Shown: piece by piece, positions 49,354-61,200 of the stretch
Position numbering within the stretch: the first letter of the stretch is position 1
Layout: each line of letters begins with the position of its first letter
Source: Lanius collurio
Lineage: Eukaryota > Chordata > Aves > Passeriformes > Laniidae
Reading direction: 5' to 3'
Length of the DNA stretch: 64,000 nucleotides
NCBI GenBank assembly: GCA_020086605.1
Contig: JACBWW010000049.1
Location: forward strand, 3,163,098 to 3,227,097
Made by a program: the position numbers and the translations under genes
Notes under the pieces: model-generated
The model's database searches: none
Told to the model about the DNA's origin: nothing
What the model saw: the letters and a program-made list of their open reading frames with translations, nothing else

Positions 49354-50420
49354 TCATAGAATGATTTGGGCTAAAAGAGACCTTAAAGATGTTCTAGTTT
49401 CAACCATAAAGGGATACCTTCCACTATACCGGGTTGATCCAAGCCACATCCAACCTGGCCTTGAACACCCCTGGGGATGAGGAACCCACAGGTTGTCTGG
49501 GCAATATATTGCAGTGCCTCACCACTCTCACAGTAAAGATTTTCTTCCTGATGTCCAATCCAAACCTACTTCATTCAGTTTGAAGCCATTGCCCCTTGTT
49601 CTGTCACTGGAAGGCATTGTCAGATGCCCCTCTCTAACTTTATTGTGGGCTCCCTTTAAGTGCTGGAGGGCAATCTAAGGTCTCCCCAGGGCCTTCTCCA
49701 ATCTGAAGAATCCAAACTCTCTCAGCCTTTCTCCATAGCAGAGGTGCTCCAGCCCTCTGAGCATCTTCATGGACTCCTCTTGACTTGCTCAAGCAGGTCC
49801 CTGTCCTTACAGTGCAGCCCAGGGTACGTTTGGCTTTCAAGGCTGTGAGTCCACATTGATGGGTCGTGTTGAGCTTCTTGTGCACCAACACCTCGACATC
49901 TCTCCAGGCCTGCTCCTGATCCATTCTCTGCCCAGCCTGTGTTTGGGATTGGGATTGCCCTGACTCACATGCAGGACCTTGTACTTGGCTTTGTTGAACT
50001 CTGTGAGGTTTACATGGGCCAACCTGTCCAGATCCATCTGGATGTTCCCCCTTCCCTCTAGCATGTCACCCGCACCACACCGTTCTGTGTCCACGGCAAA
50101 CCTGCTGAGGCTGCACTCAATCCACTGTCCCTGTCACCAAACAAGATGGTTGTCACGATTCTGACACCTGAGAAATGCCACTCATCACTGGTCCCCATTC
50201 AGGTGTGGGGGTATTGACTGCAACTCTTTGAGTGCCACCATCCAGCCCGTTCCTTATCCACTGAGTGGCCCATCAGTCTAATCCAGTTTGGAGATGAGGT
50301 TGTGTGGGACAGTGCCAAATGCTTCACACAGCTCCAGGTGGATGACATCAGTTGCTCCACTCTTACTCAGCAATGCAGTTTTTAAGGATGGTGGTTTGGT
50401 TCATGAAGCCCCCAAATATG
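49354..50420 (-). mobile_element. CR1 LINE, 5'-truncated, with decayed reverse transcriptase
   Basis: The longest transposon copy here, about 1.07 kb. Its 3' end is at the left (plus strand TCATAGAATGATTTGGGC). Read on the minus strand from the right, it first encodes EAFGTVPHNLISKL, matching the CR1 RT segment KAFDTVSHNILLSKL. Next comes FAVDTERCG near 50105-50080, where the catalytic FADDT box has lost its first aspartate (A-V-D). Then DMLEG, NIQMDLDRLAHVN, FNKAKYKVLHV and, after a frameshift near 49900, DVEVLVHKKLNTTHQCGL and ALKAKRTLGC (family DLGVLVDxKLxMSxQCAL-AxKANxILGC). The downstream C-terminal and 3' UTR tracts are present with further frameshifts. Stops, frameshifts and loss of the catalytic residue make it inactive. 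The right edge is approximate. Confidence 0.94.
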
Positions 50421-50731
50421 CTGGAATCCTTCATTTTGCTCTAGAAAGATTACGGATTAGGTGCTATTATTATTTCCTTAGCTTTTTCTGTAGTTCTAGC
50501 ATTAACTGCAAGCAACATGATTTGATTTCAGATCAGCAAGGGTCTCTTCCATTAACCAAAGCCATTTAAATCATGAAGATTTTCTCTTTATTAAAAACAC
50601 AGAAATGAATGTTACTCAAATCAATTATTACTGAAAAAATGCTTTGCTAATCAAGTTAGGAGAGATTCTGCCCATTCCATTGTTTCAGTGATGCACTGAA
50701 TATGACAGGCCAGCTTGACTGAAGGCAACCA
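50421..50731. other. unique non-coding DNA
   Basis: AT-rich. Nothing is recognised between the CR1 and the adjoining microsatellite. Confidence 0.5.
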
Positions 50732-50786
50732 GTGTGTATATATATATAAAAATATATATATAAGAGTGTGTGTGTGTGTGTGTGTA
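50732..50786. repeat. compound (TA)n(TG)n microsatellite
   Basis: GTGTGTATATATATATAAAA, then ATATATATATAAG, then an uninterrupted GT run of about nine units. It is likely length-polymorphic. Confidence 0.95.
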
Positions 50787-53700
50787 GCACAGCTGATGCT
50801 CGCTGAAAGCTTTTGTGTGGTGAACCATAACATAATAGTGAAATCAAGGTTTGCTAGCTGACAGACATCAATTTGCCGGAGGCCATCCCTCCTCTCAACC
50901 CTCCCTGGCACGTTTGTGCACTCACACACACATGGACATATCTTGTCTGTAATTTCTGGCAAATCCTATGGATACTTGCAATCTCTGCTCTCAAGACATT
51001 TGCCAGCCAGCCTCTCATAATGTCTCGTGTACATTCCTGCAGGCTGAAAAAAAAAAATAAGTAAGAAGAATTACAGATGATTCAATTAAACTGATATTGT
51101 TCACAACAAAAATGAGAGCAAATGCAATTTGGGTCCTGTTCATGTGACTTAATTATCTCTTACCTCCCCACTCCACCCCCTTTTTTAGAATTTAAAAACA
51201 ATTATGATATAATTGCCAATCTGGAGATCCCTAGATATGCAGTAAATACGCTTTGTCTCACTGAATGCTCTTTTTCCTGATTCAGAAATGGGACCTTATT
51301 AAAAATGCACACACAGAGACAACAAAAAAAATCACATAAAGTCATCAAATGACCTTCAGGAAATAAAATTCTGTAATGCTGTATACCCAGGAAAGACATA
51401 CCCGTGTATTAAGTGAGTGAATCTGCTAAAGTCATTGAAGATAATTAGCTGTGTGCATTTATAAGATGCGCACACTTTCAACACTCGAGGCAAATCCCTA
51501 GAAGTCAATTGAGACCTTCTCTGATAGAGGCATGGAGGTGCATTTGAAGACCAAACATGCCTTTTTTGCCTGAATTAGTAACGTTTCAAAATTTACTAAC
51601 AGCTTTTTAATGTGTAATCAGCTTGACTTAATGGGGAAGAAAAAAATCGCAATCATTAGGAAGCCCATACTGAGTGTATATATTCACACGGTGGGAAAGT
51701 GCCTTGCAGTGTACAGTAGTTTGGAGTAAGTAGGATCCATTACCCATATCTGATGAAGGGCTGTCAGATATGAAGCAAATTTAGAGACCTGCTTGTCCCT
51801 TCAGCTATTCATCACTGCTGAGTAGCTCTAGCGGCAGCCAGTGGTATTTTTAGAGAGGAGAATGATATGGAATTTCTCCATGTGCTGAACATTAGCTGAT
51901 CCCATTACTCAGAGCTACTCAGAAAGTCACAGCTGACACATCAGCTTGGTGGCAAAGAAGAGCGATTGGCTCACAAGGGAAAACACAGAGGAGATGTCTG
52001 AGGAGGGTGTATTTGTGGGGACGTTGCCACGTTGAGACTTTCGTCAGCTGAAGTCCTGTGTTACTTGGAGTCAGCAGCAAAATGCAAAGATAATTTTTGA
52101 AAGGTACATTTTCTCAGGATTCTGTGCAATTTTGTCCAGCTATGTTGTCACATAATACATGTAATAGTTTGAATAATGAGAATCATAACTCATTGTTAGC
52201 TCCTTAAAGCATCCAGCAGCTGAAAAAAGGTTTGTCCTGAGCTTCAGGATATTTTCAAAATAATGTTGTCAGCTGACTATGAACAAGCTATTTTGGAAAC
52301 AACCAAAGTTATCTGTATTATTATTTATCATTATTTCATCAAAGAAAATCCATTTAGTTTAATGCTTATTTGACTTGCTTCTCTTTAAGACCTCCAAATC
52401 CTAATAGTGTGTCGAACCCACTCCAGAATATCAAAATAGTAAATTGTATGTAATTTTCTTTGACAGTAAGTGGATGAGTCCTTGCCAGAATTGTTCCTCT
52501 TTACACTCGGTGTGAAGTCATTGCTTTTCTTCTGTCAAGTGATATTTGACTTTTTCAAACCTACTAACAAGAGCACTGCTGACCTTCTCGTATCAAATTC
52601 ATCTCCGTGGGGCTGTGGGGAGCAGGGAGAAGTGGTCAGCAGGCAGTGGCCTTCTGCCTGTTCTGCTGCAGCCCAGCTCCACGCCATCAAGAACCAAGGG
52701 TGGGCACATGTGCCAAACATTTAAAAGCTGGACGATTCTTTAAAGAATGTCCTTTTTTTTTTATGAATAGCTCTGGTACTCACCCCTGAGCACTGCGATA
52801 CTGAACTTCCAAAGCTTTGGGCTTACAATGAATAGCATTCATCTTCGCTTCTGGTTCTGATCTTGTAAAAGCTAACTCATGCATGCACAACATGATAGAC
52901 CATGTTACGCCTCAGAGCCTTTTTCAGAGCTATCATCTAATACATTTTTTATAAGCCAGAGCGCATTCATAGAATTCTGCCTCAAAAGGCATTCGGCTTT
53001 AATGGCTGCACTGAAATGTCTAGGCTGGCTACTTGTGCTGTTTGAAACAAAAGGGTAGTGAAAATGTTGACATTTTTTATAGTACCCTTTAAATTTCAGG
53101 GCTTTTTTTATTAAAGGTATGTTGTTTACAAGTAGAAGAATGTCTAGAGAAAAGCTTCTTTCTCCTAGTCCTAAATAAAAAGGGTCAGAATTTTGGCAGC
53201 CAAGAAAGTGTATGCTCTTTGTGGAAGTGTTGTTTGAGTGTATTTTATACCACATACACGCACATGTGTACGTGCATCTGCAGAGAGGCTGATCTCGGAA
53301 CACGTTAGATTAGGAAAATATTAGGAGGCAGATTCTGGTGTCAGTCCTGGGACTTAGCTCAGGTTAGCTGCTAACAACAGAAGGGAAGAGCAAAAATAAT
53401 TCATGGCTATAATTTTGTAATATGAATCAAAGTACAGAAAAAAAAAAATTCAATTGATTAAGGAATGCTTGAAAATTTCTATTTACCATTATTGAGTCTA
53501 TCCCAGTAGATGGATAAGTTGGCAGTCTCACTGAGAAACTGGTTTTCCAAAGAAAATTGGTAATCTGAGGTAAACAACAATGCTCTTGAATTTTTCTAGT
53601 TCTCTGCAGGCAGGACTGCATTCATTTGGCTTGCTTTGATACATTTTGAAGATTATTTTCTTCTGTATCAGAAATTTGATTTAGCAGCTAGAGTTATTCT

Positions 53701-54203
53701 TGTGTTTGTATGTAACTGGAAAGCTTGTTTGTCTTTAAAACTGGGTGAACATTTGTAGTGGTAGAAAAATTGAGATTTTACCTCCTAATGTTTCCTTGGA
53801 CTCCCAAGATAAAAATTCTGTCAAAGTATTTTAGAAAATGCTTTTTCTTTTTTTAAAGATACTTCTGAAAGGCTTCAAGATGAAAATTCTGTGAACTGCT
53901 GGTTATGAGTGACTCATTTTAAAATCTGAGTTTGGCTCTGTGCTTGTACTTTGAAAATCTGCAGAGATGGAGAGTGTGTCAGAATCTGGGCCTTTGTTTC
54001 ACATCTGCATAAGGGATAGAGAGTGTCTTCCGCTTTGTCTTAAGAAGAATAATTTGTCTTGATGTTATTGTTCTGAAGTGACTTTGAAATAATAGAGTCT
54101 GTGTATTTCTGAGTCAGATTAGAGACTTCAACAAGATAATTGAATTGTATCTTTTGAGTGTGAGGTATTTGGTGGAAAAATTTGTCCAGATTTTATAATA
54201 TTT
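50787..54203. other. unique non-coding DNA with candidate conserved blocks
   Basis: About 3.4 kb without recognised genes. The 132-codon minus frame at 52905-53303 has no domain. Blocks at about 51410-51960 and 52870-53110 look information-rich, with mixed composition and no repeat similarity, and are put forward as possible conserved elements. Confidence 0.5.
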
Positions 54204-54229
54204 AATTATATTACACAATTATATTACAC
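54204..54229. repeat. 13-bp perfect tandem duplication
   Basis: AATTATATTACAC occurs twice head to tail. It is a small local duplication in AT-rich DNA. Confidence 0.93.
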
Positions 54230-54299
54230 TAGAGCTGTGTACAACTTGCCACACTTTGCTTTGGTTTGGCATCTTCTTGCCCACATGAGTTGTTGACAA

Positions 54300-54430
54300 C
54301 CTATTCTCTGGAAGCATCCAAGGCCAGATTGGATGGGGCTGGTCTAGTGGAAAGTGTCCCTGTCCATGGCAGGAGTGTTGGAATAAGGTGATCTTCAAAT
54401 GTCCCTTCCAAGCTAACTGATTCTATGATC
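54300..54430 (+). mobile_element. CR1 LINE 3'-end fragment
   Basis: A short, heavily truncated copy. It contains GAAGCATCCAAGGCCAGATT, GGATGGGGCTGGTCTAGTGG, AAAGTGTCCCTGTCCATGGC, GATCTTCAAATGTCCCTTCC and a terminal CTGATTCTATGATC. This corresponds to the final 120-130 bases of CR1, mostly 3' UTR. The terminal ATTCTATGAT motif is intact, giving a sharp right boundary. Confidence 0.92.
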
Positions 54431-54689
54431 TTCTGCCATTGATCTCATCAATTATTTAGGTATTGTGCTTATGGGTTTATTTTGATTCAAACAATGATTG
54501 CAAGCAGTCCAACCTTTTGTGCATGTATGTCTTTCCACTGGACTTAAATATCATTTTCCTTGCAGGAAAAGCTCTGGGGGAGAGTCTGACTGGACAGAAA
54601 GTTGCACAGGAGTCAGTTTTGCACCCTTGCAGCTCAGAAAGACAATATTAGAGTGTCTTAAAAGGGAACCTACACATTAGGAAAAGGGA
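54431..54689. other. unique spacer between two CR1 copies
   Basis: About 260 bases with no repeat or gene signal recognised. Confidence 0.5.
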
Positions 54690-55215
54690 TTATTTCTCCA
54701 TTTGATACTTGTGAGTCCACATCTACACACTGTGTCCAGTTGTGAGCTCCCCAGGACAAGACACTGTACAAGGCCTGCTAGGGGAAGTTTGGTAGAGGGA
54801 CATCAAGATAATTTGGGATTCAGAATACATGATGTAGAAGGAGTACCTCAAAGAGCTGCCTTATCCTGGCAGAGAAGGAGAAAGGGAAGTCCTAAAGGTG
54901 TTCTAAACTACTTATTGACAGGTTACAAATACAACAGAGAAAGACACTTTTTTTTTTCCCAGAGGTGCACAGAGTACATAGAGGCAACAAGCACAAGGTT
55001 AGCATGGAGAGGCAAATTTTGATACAAGAAAATATTTTCACCATGGTGTGGTGAAACCCTGTAACAGGAACCCAGAGGGACTAGCTGTCCTTGGAGATAC
55101 TGAAATATCTGCACAGCCCTGAGCAACCTGATCTAGTTGGTCCTGCTGTGAGGCTGACTTGACCAGGTGACCTCAAGATGTCTCTTCCAACCAAAATTTC
55201 CCTGTGAATGTGTGC
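54690..55215 (+). mobile_element. CR1 LINE, 5'-truncated, diverged copy
   Basis: This plus-oriented fragment starts near GTGTCCAGTTGTGAGCTCCC (CR1 ORF2 tract ending in the CVQLWxP-type region). It continues through GAGGCAACAAGCACAAGGTT, GAAACCCTGTAACAGGAACC, TCCTTGGAGATACTGAAATA and CCCTGAGCAACCTGATCTAG. It closes with TGACCTCAAGATGTCTCTTC and CAACCAAAATTTCCCTGTGAA, a decayed 3' end. It belongs to a different CR1 subfamily from the copy 260 bases upstream (GACCTCxAGAxGTCTCTTCC type). Stops interrupt the frame, and a T-rich insertion lies at 54949-54960. Confidence 0.87.
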
Positions 55216-58200
55216 TGACACAGGCTCTCTCTGTTTAACAGTGCAGTCAGGAAATTTGAATGCTGACAAAAGGGACAAGGTCAGTTCTTCCTGCTTTAAG
55301 AACCATTTGTGTGAAGTTAAACCAAAAAACCCCAAATGAAATGTCCTTGTTTTGAGGTTTGCACAACTTGTGTGCAAGTTAGAATTTTTTGTCTCTTCCT
55401 GCAGAAGCAAAAGCCACATAGCTGTATTTTGCAACAACTGAAGTAGTAATTTGTGGTTCTTGCAGGAGGTAAGTATTTGTAGCCACCTCCATTGCACTCT
55501 TAAGTTTGGACATGGAAAAGGAAGAACTCTTTGGTTCCTATGGAATGAGCCAGCAGTGAAGTATGTATTCAGAATAACTAAATGCCCACCTTTCTTTCTG
55601 CTTTTCGGACTATCAGGACATCTAGAAGCAGATTTAACATATCTAACCTTTTAAAGCTATAATTAGCATTAATTTCTAGTGCAGTGGTATTCAGAGAGCT
55701 CAATCAACTTCAGTCGCTTGATAAACAAACTTATAAGAAACACAGACTTTGTTCCACCCTCTCCAACAAAAACAATTAATTTGATTGTTAAGCTGCCTGT
55801 GCAACTCCTGACAAGACCAACCCCATCTGGACCTTGTAGACAATTGTAGCCATCTTAAATGTTCATCCATCAGTGGCCTTTCACAGCTGACGGAAGAAGA
55901 GTTGGCACGACAGAAGGGTGCCTCAAATGTTTTAGGTGCTACTAGGATAACACATCTGAGGGGTTTTTGCCAGGAAAAGGATTTGTCAAAGACCAAATTT
56001 CTAGTAGTGTACAAGGACCTGGAATAAGACTCAGGTCTTGAGACATGGTCCAGAGCCTGTGCTGGTTTTATACTCTGTCTACTGGGATCCTGAAGATACC
56101 CCTCTACCTGAAACATGATGGGCTGATTTGTAGAATTTTATTTGGTCTGTTTTCTCCAGGAAAGTGTGTTTTGCACACCTGTATCCCTTCTGAAAGAGGC
56201 AGTCTGTCATTCTAGATGTTTTTAAAAGCAGCAGACAGCAGCCTCACTCAACATTTCTGCAATAATGATGACAACCACTGGAATAATATAAACCACTTAC
56301 TAATCAGTTTGCAAAGGCAGGACATCTGCTTTACACAATACAGAAGCAAATTAAGGAGGCTTTCACAGTATTCTGAAATTGTGTGTTAGACTTTAAAAAG
56401 AGAGAGAGAGAAAAAAAGAAACTAATGGTAAATAAATTGGACCATAGTGCTAGTTTTCATCCAGCTGTATGCAGCTCTAAAACAGCTATCTCAGAAAGGT
56501 ACCTATTGTTTATTAATTCAAGATTACTCCAAAAAGCAATTCTTCCATAAATTTCTTTCCAACAGCTTTCTAACCTCAATAAATTCTTGGCAGAAGTTAT
56601 GCTGGGAGAATGTGTCCCCAGTTACAGTCTTCACTATTGGAGTTCCAAGAGGCTCTTGCCTGCAGGCACTTGGATTTTTAAGGGTTTAAAGGGTTTTTTC
56701 ACGCAGGTGTACCATGTGTTAGGTGCTGACTTTAAACTACTCAGTCCTACCTTGCATCACAGAAGGAAGAGAGGGAGTCTGCGATTCATAGAATCCCAGA
56801 TTTAATGAGTTTGGTTTGTATGGCTTTATCAAGGTTCCATCATCTTCCTAGCAGCAGACCCAAAGTCAGTTCTCCCTGCCTCTGAGAAGCTCCATACATC
56901 ATCCTCTGAGCTAAAAAGTTTAGTATTTTTCACTCATGTCAGCATGTGTTCTGAGATGTGGTATTTGGGCAGGGAGGAGACCAACTCAGCTGCTTTCAGG
57001 GATTAAGTGCGAGAGTCAGGAGTAAGACAAGTGGGCAAAATTAAGATACAGATGTGATTTAGGATAGGCATTGCACATCAGCTTGGAAGCAGAATACTCT
57101 ATTTAATTTACTTTCTTGGATATGTATTTCAATAGACAGCTATGTCTGGCAGGATTTAGAATGTATCTGGACAGAAATCCTAAGACTAATTTTTATCACT
57201 GTCTGGTCCATGGCGAGGATGCCAGTTTAATCTGTTTCTTATTTGCTCTAAAGACTAGTGGGATTGGAATCTGAGCTTATGTTTCCAGCAGTTAACCACA
57301 TCAGTACTGTTTGGTTAAGCAAACTCATTTAAAATTGGCAGAATTTGAGTCAGAACTACACCTGATTGCATGGAGAATCCAGTTGTGGAATACACACAGT
57401 GCTGTGCTCTGAATGTTTTAGATGGCACAACATATAACCAAAATCTGATGGTCCAGAGAAAATGAGTCCTTTTGGGAAATGCAGATGTTAAAGATCTGAG
57501 CACGTGCAACCTTTAATTAGAAGAAAAATGCACTTCAAGTTCATCAATATTTCCTTTTTTTCTTGGAGTGGGGAATGTACTGATTGGCTGAATTTCTGTA
57601 GAAATTGCTGGCTTTGCTGATGTTAAGAGTAACACTTGCCCACTTGAAAGCAAAGGGAATAACTGAATCCATTTGTGGAATGTTTGTATATTATCCCTTT
57701 TACTTTTTCCTGGATATGCAATTCCCACCTTCATCTCAGAGCTGGGAAGTTTAAGATATAAAGCAAAACATACCATTACAAAGGATGTTTGGAGCTATTA
57801 AGGAATTGGTTTTCATTTAGGTCCAAAGTAATGATGTGAAGGTTTTCTTTCATCTGTTTGTTTTTTAAAGGTGGTGAAATATTTAGTACACTGTGGTACA
57901 CTTTCCTTTTCTAGATTAAGTGTTCTGGAGACCCATTATCTTTAAACTGAAATGGCACAGGAGACTAATAATGGAGCAAGTCTCCACTATAAGCTTTTTC
58001 CAAACCAAAAATGTGTGAAAGTTTGGATTTTGGGGAGCTACTTGATGTTTCTCCCAGCTGATTCTCTCATCAAGGGTGACGGCAAAGATTGTCAGTCTTC
58101 TGTGGTCTCCTCTGATGTCTGTGGGTTTCATTTGTCTAGAATTAAAGGATATCAGGACTCCTAGCAGTGCTGCAGTGCAGCAAAAATGGGCAATTCCTCT

Positions 58201-61200
58201 CTCACTGGTGTAGAGCACACCAGAGTGCTCTGTGTGCCCGTTACTGTAGCGTTTGCTGACGAGTGTGGATTCACTGACTCTTTCCACACTTCTTACTAAT
58301 ACAAAACACGGCAATACTGTCTGCACAACAGGCTTAGAACTTGCTGCATAACTTAGCCTAATGATTAATCTTACTTCATTTTGTGCAGTTCTCTCTTTCT
58401 ACCTGGAAACAGAGATATTGCAACATTGCCAGAGCATCTCTAAGAATCACCACTGCTCCAGACACTTCTAGCACCTGTATTTTGTGAACTCTAAGGTGCA
58501 TATTACATCAATACTTATTTTTGGACTAGAGGCCCACAGGGAGCCCCTGGCATAATATTTTTGCAGTAATTCAGGATTGAACTCCCTGTGGTTAGGATAT
58601 ACAAAGATATTTTAAGCATGGCAGCGATTTGTGCCTTCTGCACAGTGTTTCTCAAACCTCAAAATGTCTTTCCCTCAGCAATTTAAAGGTTGCTGTTGGC
58701 TCTGACTGGAGGGGAAAAGACATTACTGTTTCTGTGAAGAAGTTAGTTGTGAACATGAAAAAAACTTCAGTATTTTCTCTAAGGGGAGACACCAAACCTC
58801 ATAAAAATATTGACAGAGTTTATGCATAGCTTTTCTGCACTTTGTTGGTTATAAATAAAATAAAGGTACCAGATTACATTTCATAATAGAAGACAGATGA
58901 ACTGAAAAATTTATAACGGTGTGAGAGAATTAAGAATGATAATTTTCAGTTTACATTTGAATGATGTGGCTCTATTATAAACCATTTAATGCAAGATGCA
59001 AATGAATGCATCTGAAAAGAGAACTTCATGTTTGCAGGTTTACTGTAATCGAGCACAGTATGTGTTTGAAATTGTGAGGGAAATGAAGGTTTACAGCTAA
59101 ATATGACTATTCTGCTGAAAAGCTCAAAAATGTTTTAATGAAATAGAGGGAACATGTTCTTAAGCAAATAGGAACCTTGGGGTATTCTCTGGGGGCTTGT
59201 GAGACCACAAGATCTTGAGTAATCAGGGGGTTCTAAGGCAATGAGAAGAAACTCCCAAAAATTGGTTTTGTGCTATTGATGTTTGCTGTTGAAAGTCCCA
59301 GTTCATTCCAGATTTCACATGCTCAACACTCTCAGAGCAGCAAATTTTCTCCCCCATCATCAAGTTTTGATGAGAAGGTGCCTTAAAAGCCATCGGCACT
59401 CACGGAAGAGGGCAAGAGACACCACTGCCTCTTATGAGGCCAACGAAATGCCAATGCCAGCCCCAGGTCAGCTTCCCCAGGGGTGGGTGTGCCCAATGTC
59501 TTGTCTGCTGAAATAAATTATCTGTGTTTGAGGGACAAAAATGGCACTGGCTGCATGCAGAGATGGAAAAACTCACCCCTGAAGCCTCACAACCGCTGGA
59601 ATCAGGAGGAGCGGCGGGGTCGGGGGCGTGTGGCAGAGCAGTAGGCAGGAGCAGTGGGTGATAGGAAATTCATTAATTACCAAGACAAGTGGTGTTCAAA
59701 GACAGGAACGGGAGAGTATCTCCTCCCAGGAGAAGCTGGAAGATAAATATTTCTTCATGATGAGTAAGTGAGGTCGTGGGAAGGCCTCTGCTGGCAGATC
59801 TAGTGACAATGCTTCAAACATAAACATTTGTGGGGATACCTTTAAATGCTGATGCTTTCCTCCTCTCTGGGAAAACACTGAAAATAGCATTTTCTAGCCC
59901 AGAGCCACTGAGCAGGAGTAAGCAGTTGCAATCTGTTGACATTGTATGTTAAAAGCCACAATCTGTATCTGGCAAGCGAGTGGAGGTTTTGAAGTTGAAC
60001 AAGCTGAGGTAAATAGGCAGGAATGGGTGCTTTGGTCTTTAATTTGTATTCAGTTTTAATAACATTTAATTGATTTTTGAAGTATTTTTGGAGCTTTCAA
60101 ATAATTTGTAATGGTCTTTCAGAGCTTTAGATATAGAGCATCATATTTCCAGTTAAAGATTCATTATTTAATTAATGCAGCTCAGTCAAGTCCTGATAAA
60201 TACGAGCACCATCAGAGCTATTTTTGTGTCCTGATTCATTTCTCCAACAGGACTGAGGAAGCATGGCCTTGAACCATGTTTCTAATGGTGAACTAATTTC
60301 CTGCTGAATAAAAACAAGGAAGAGAATTATCTGCATATATTCTACCAAGGATTCTACCACATAATACAGAGATTAATAATGTCATTACATTTCTCCCCCT
60401 TCCGAACACCTTACTTGACTTTACTAAGCCACACACTCGGAAGTAAGAAAGCCAAATACTGAACAGAAATAGTAGCTAACATTTAAAATGAAGATTAAGA
60501 AAAAGAAAAAGAAAAATAACATTCTTAGCTTCGTTTCAGCTGCACTATTTTTATAACCGAAAATCAACCTCTGTTCCTAAACAATTTATATGCTGTTTGG
60601 CTATTAGTATTGCTGCCTTTTAAAACTCTCTTCTTTTTCTTCCCTCTCCTCTCACCCCCAGTTTTTCATTTTTATACCTGTCATGAAATGGTCGGGGTCG
60701 GAAGTCAGCACAGAGTGCATCATTTGTACATTGTGTCTCTTTTCCTCATGTGTCTCTGCTGCCAGAGAAATTGAACTTTCGTCCATTAAAAATCCATTTA
60801 TTGTGTCTTGACTTCACTGAACTAAAGAACAGGACATTTCATCAAGCAGTACAGTTTAAAATCAAATTAAATTGTACTAGTGCCCAGAAAATGTGACATG
60901 ATAAAGATCCTGGCCATTTAAAAAATCTTTTTAAAGACTTTCCTGATTTCACTTACTGGTACTTCCACATGTCCTTTAAAGTTCAACCTGGTCAGTGATG
61001 CAGGGACTCACCATGGGACACAAAAAAGGACCCCTTTTGTCTTTTTTTTCCCCTTCTTTCCATAAAGCAAGTGGTGAGCACTTGTAAGAGATTCATACTC
61101 CCTCAGGTTTGACACCTGCATCCAGATCCTGAGTCTGGATGTAAGTGGTCCCCAGTTGTGATGTCCCTGTCCTTCCAGGTGATCCTGTATGATGGACATC

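Noticed and set aside
50651..50962. 103-codon and 63-codon minus frames with His-Thr repeats
   Set aside because: Produced by the TA/TG microsatellite.
56780..56880. Possible eroded CR1 3' end starting GATTCATAGAATCCCAG
   Set aside because: The first 20 bases fit, but the next 80 do not follow the CR1 order well enough.
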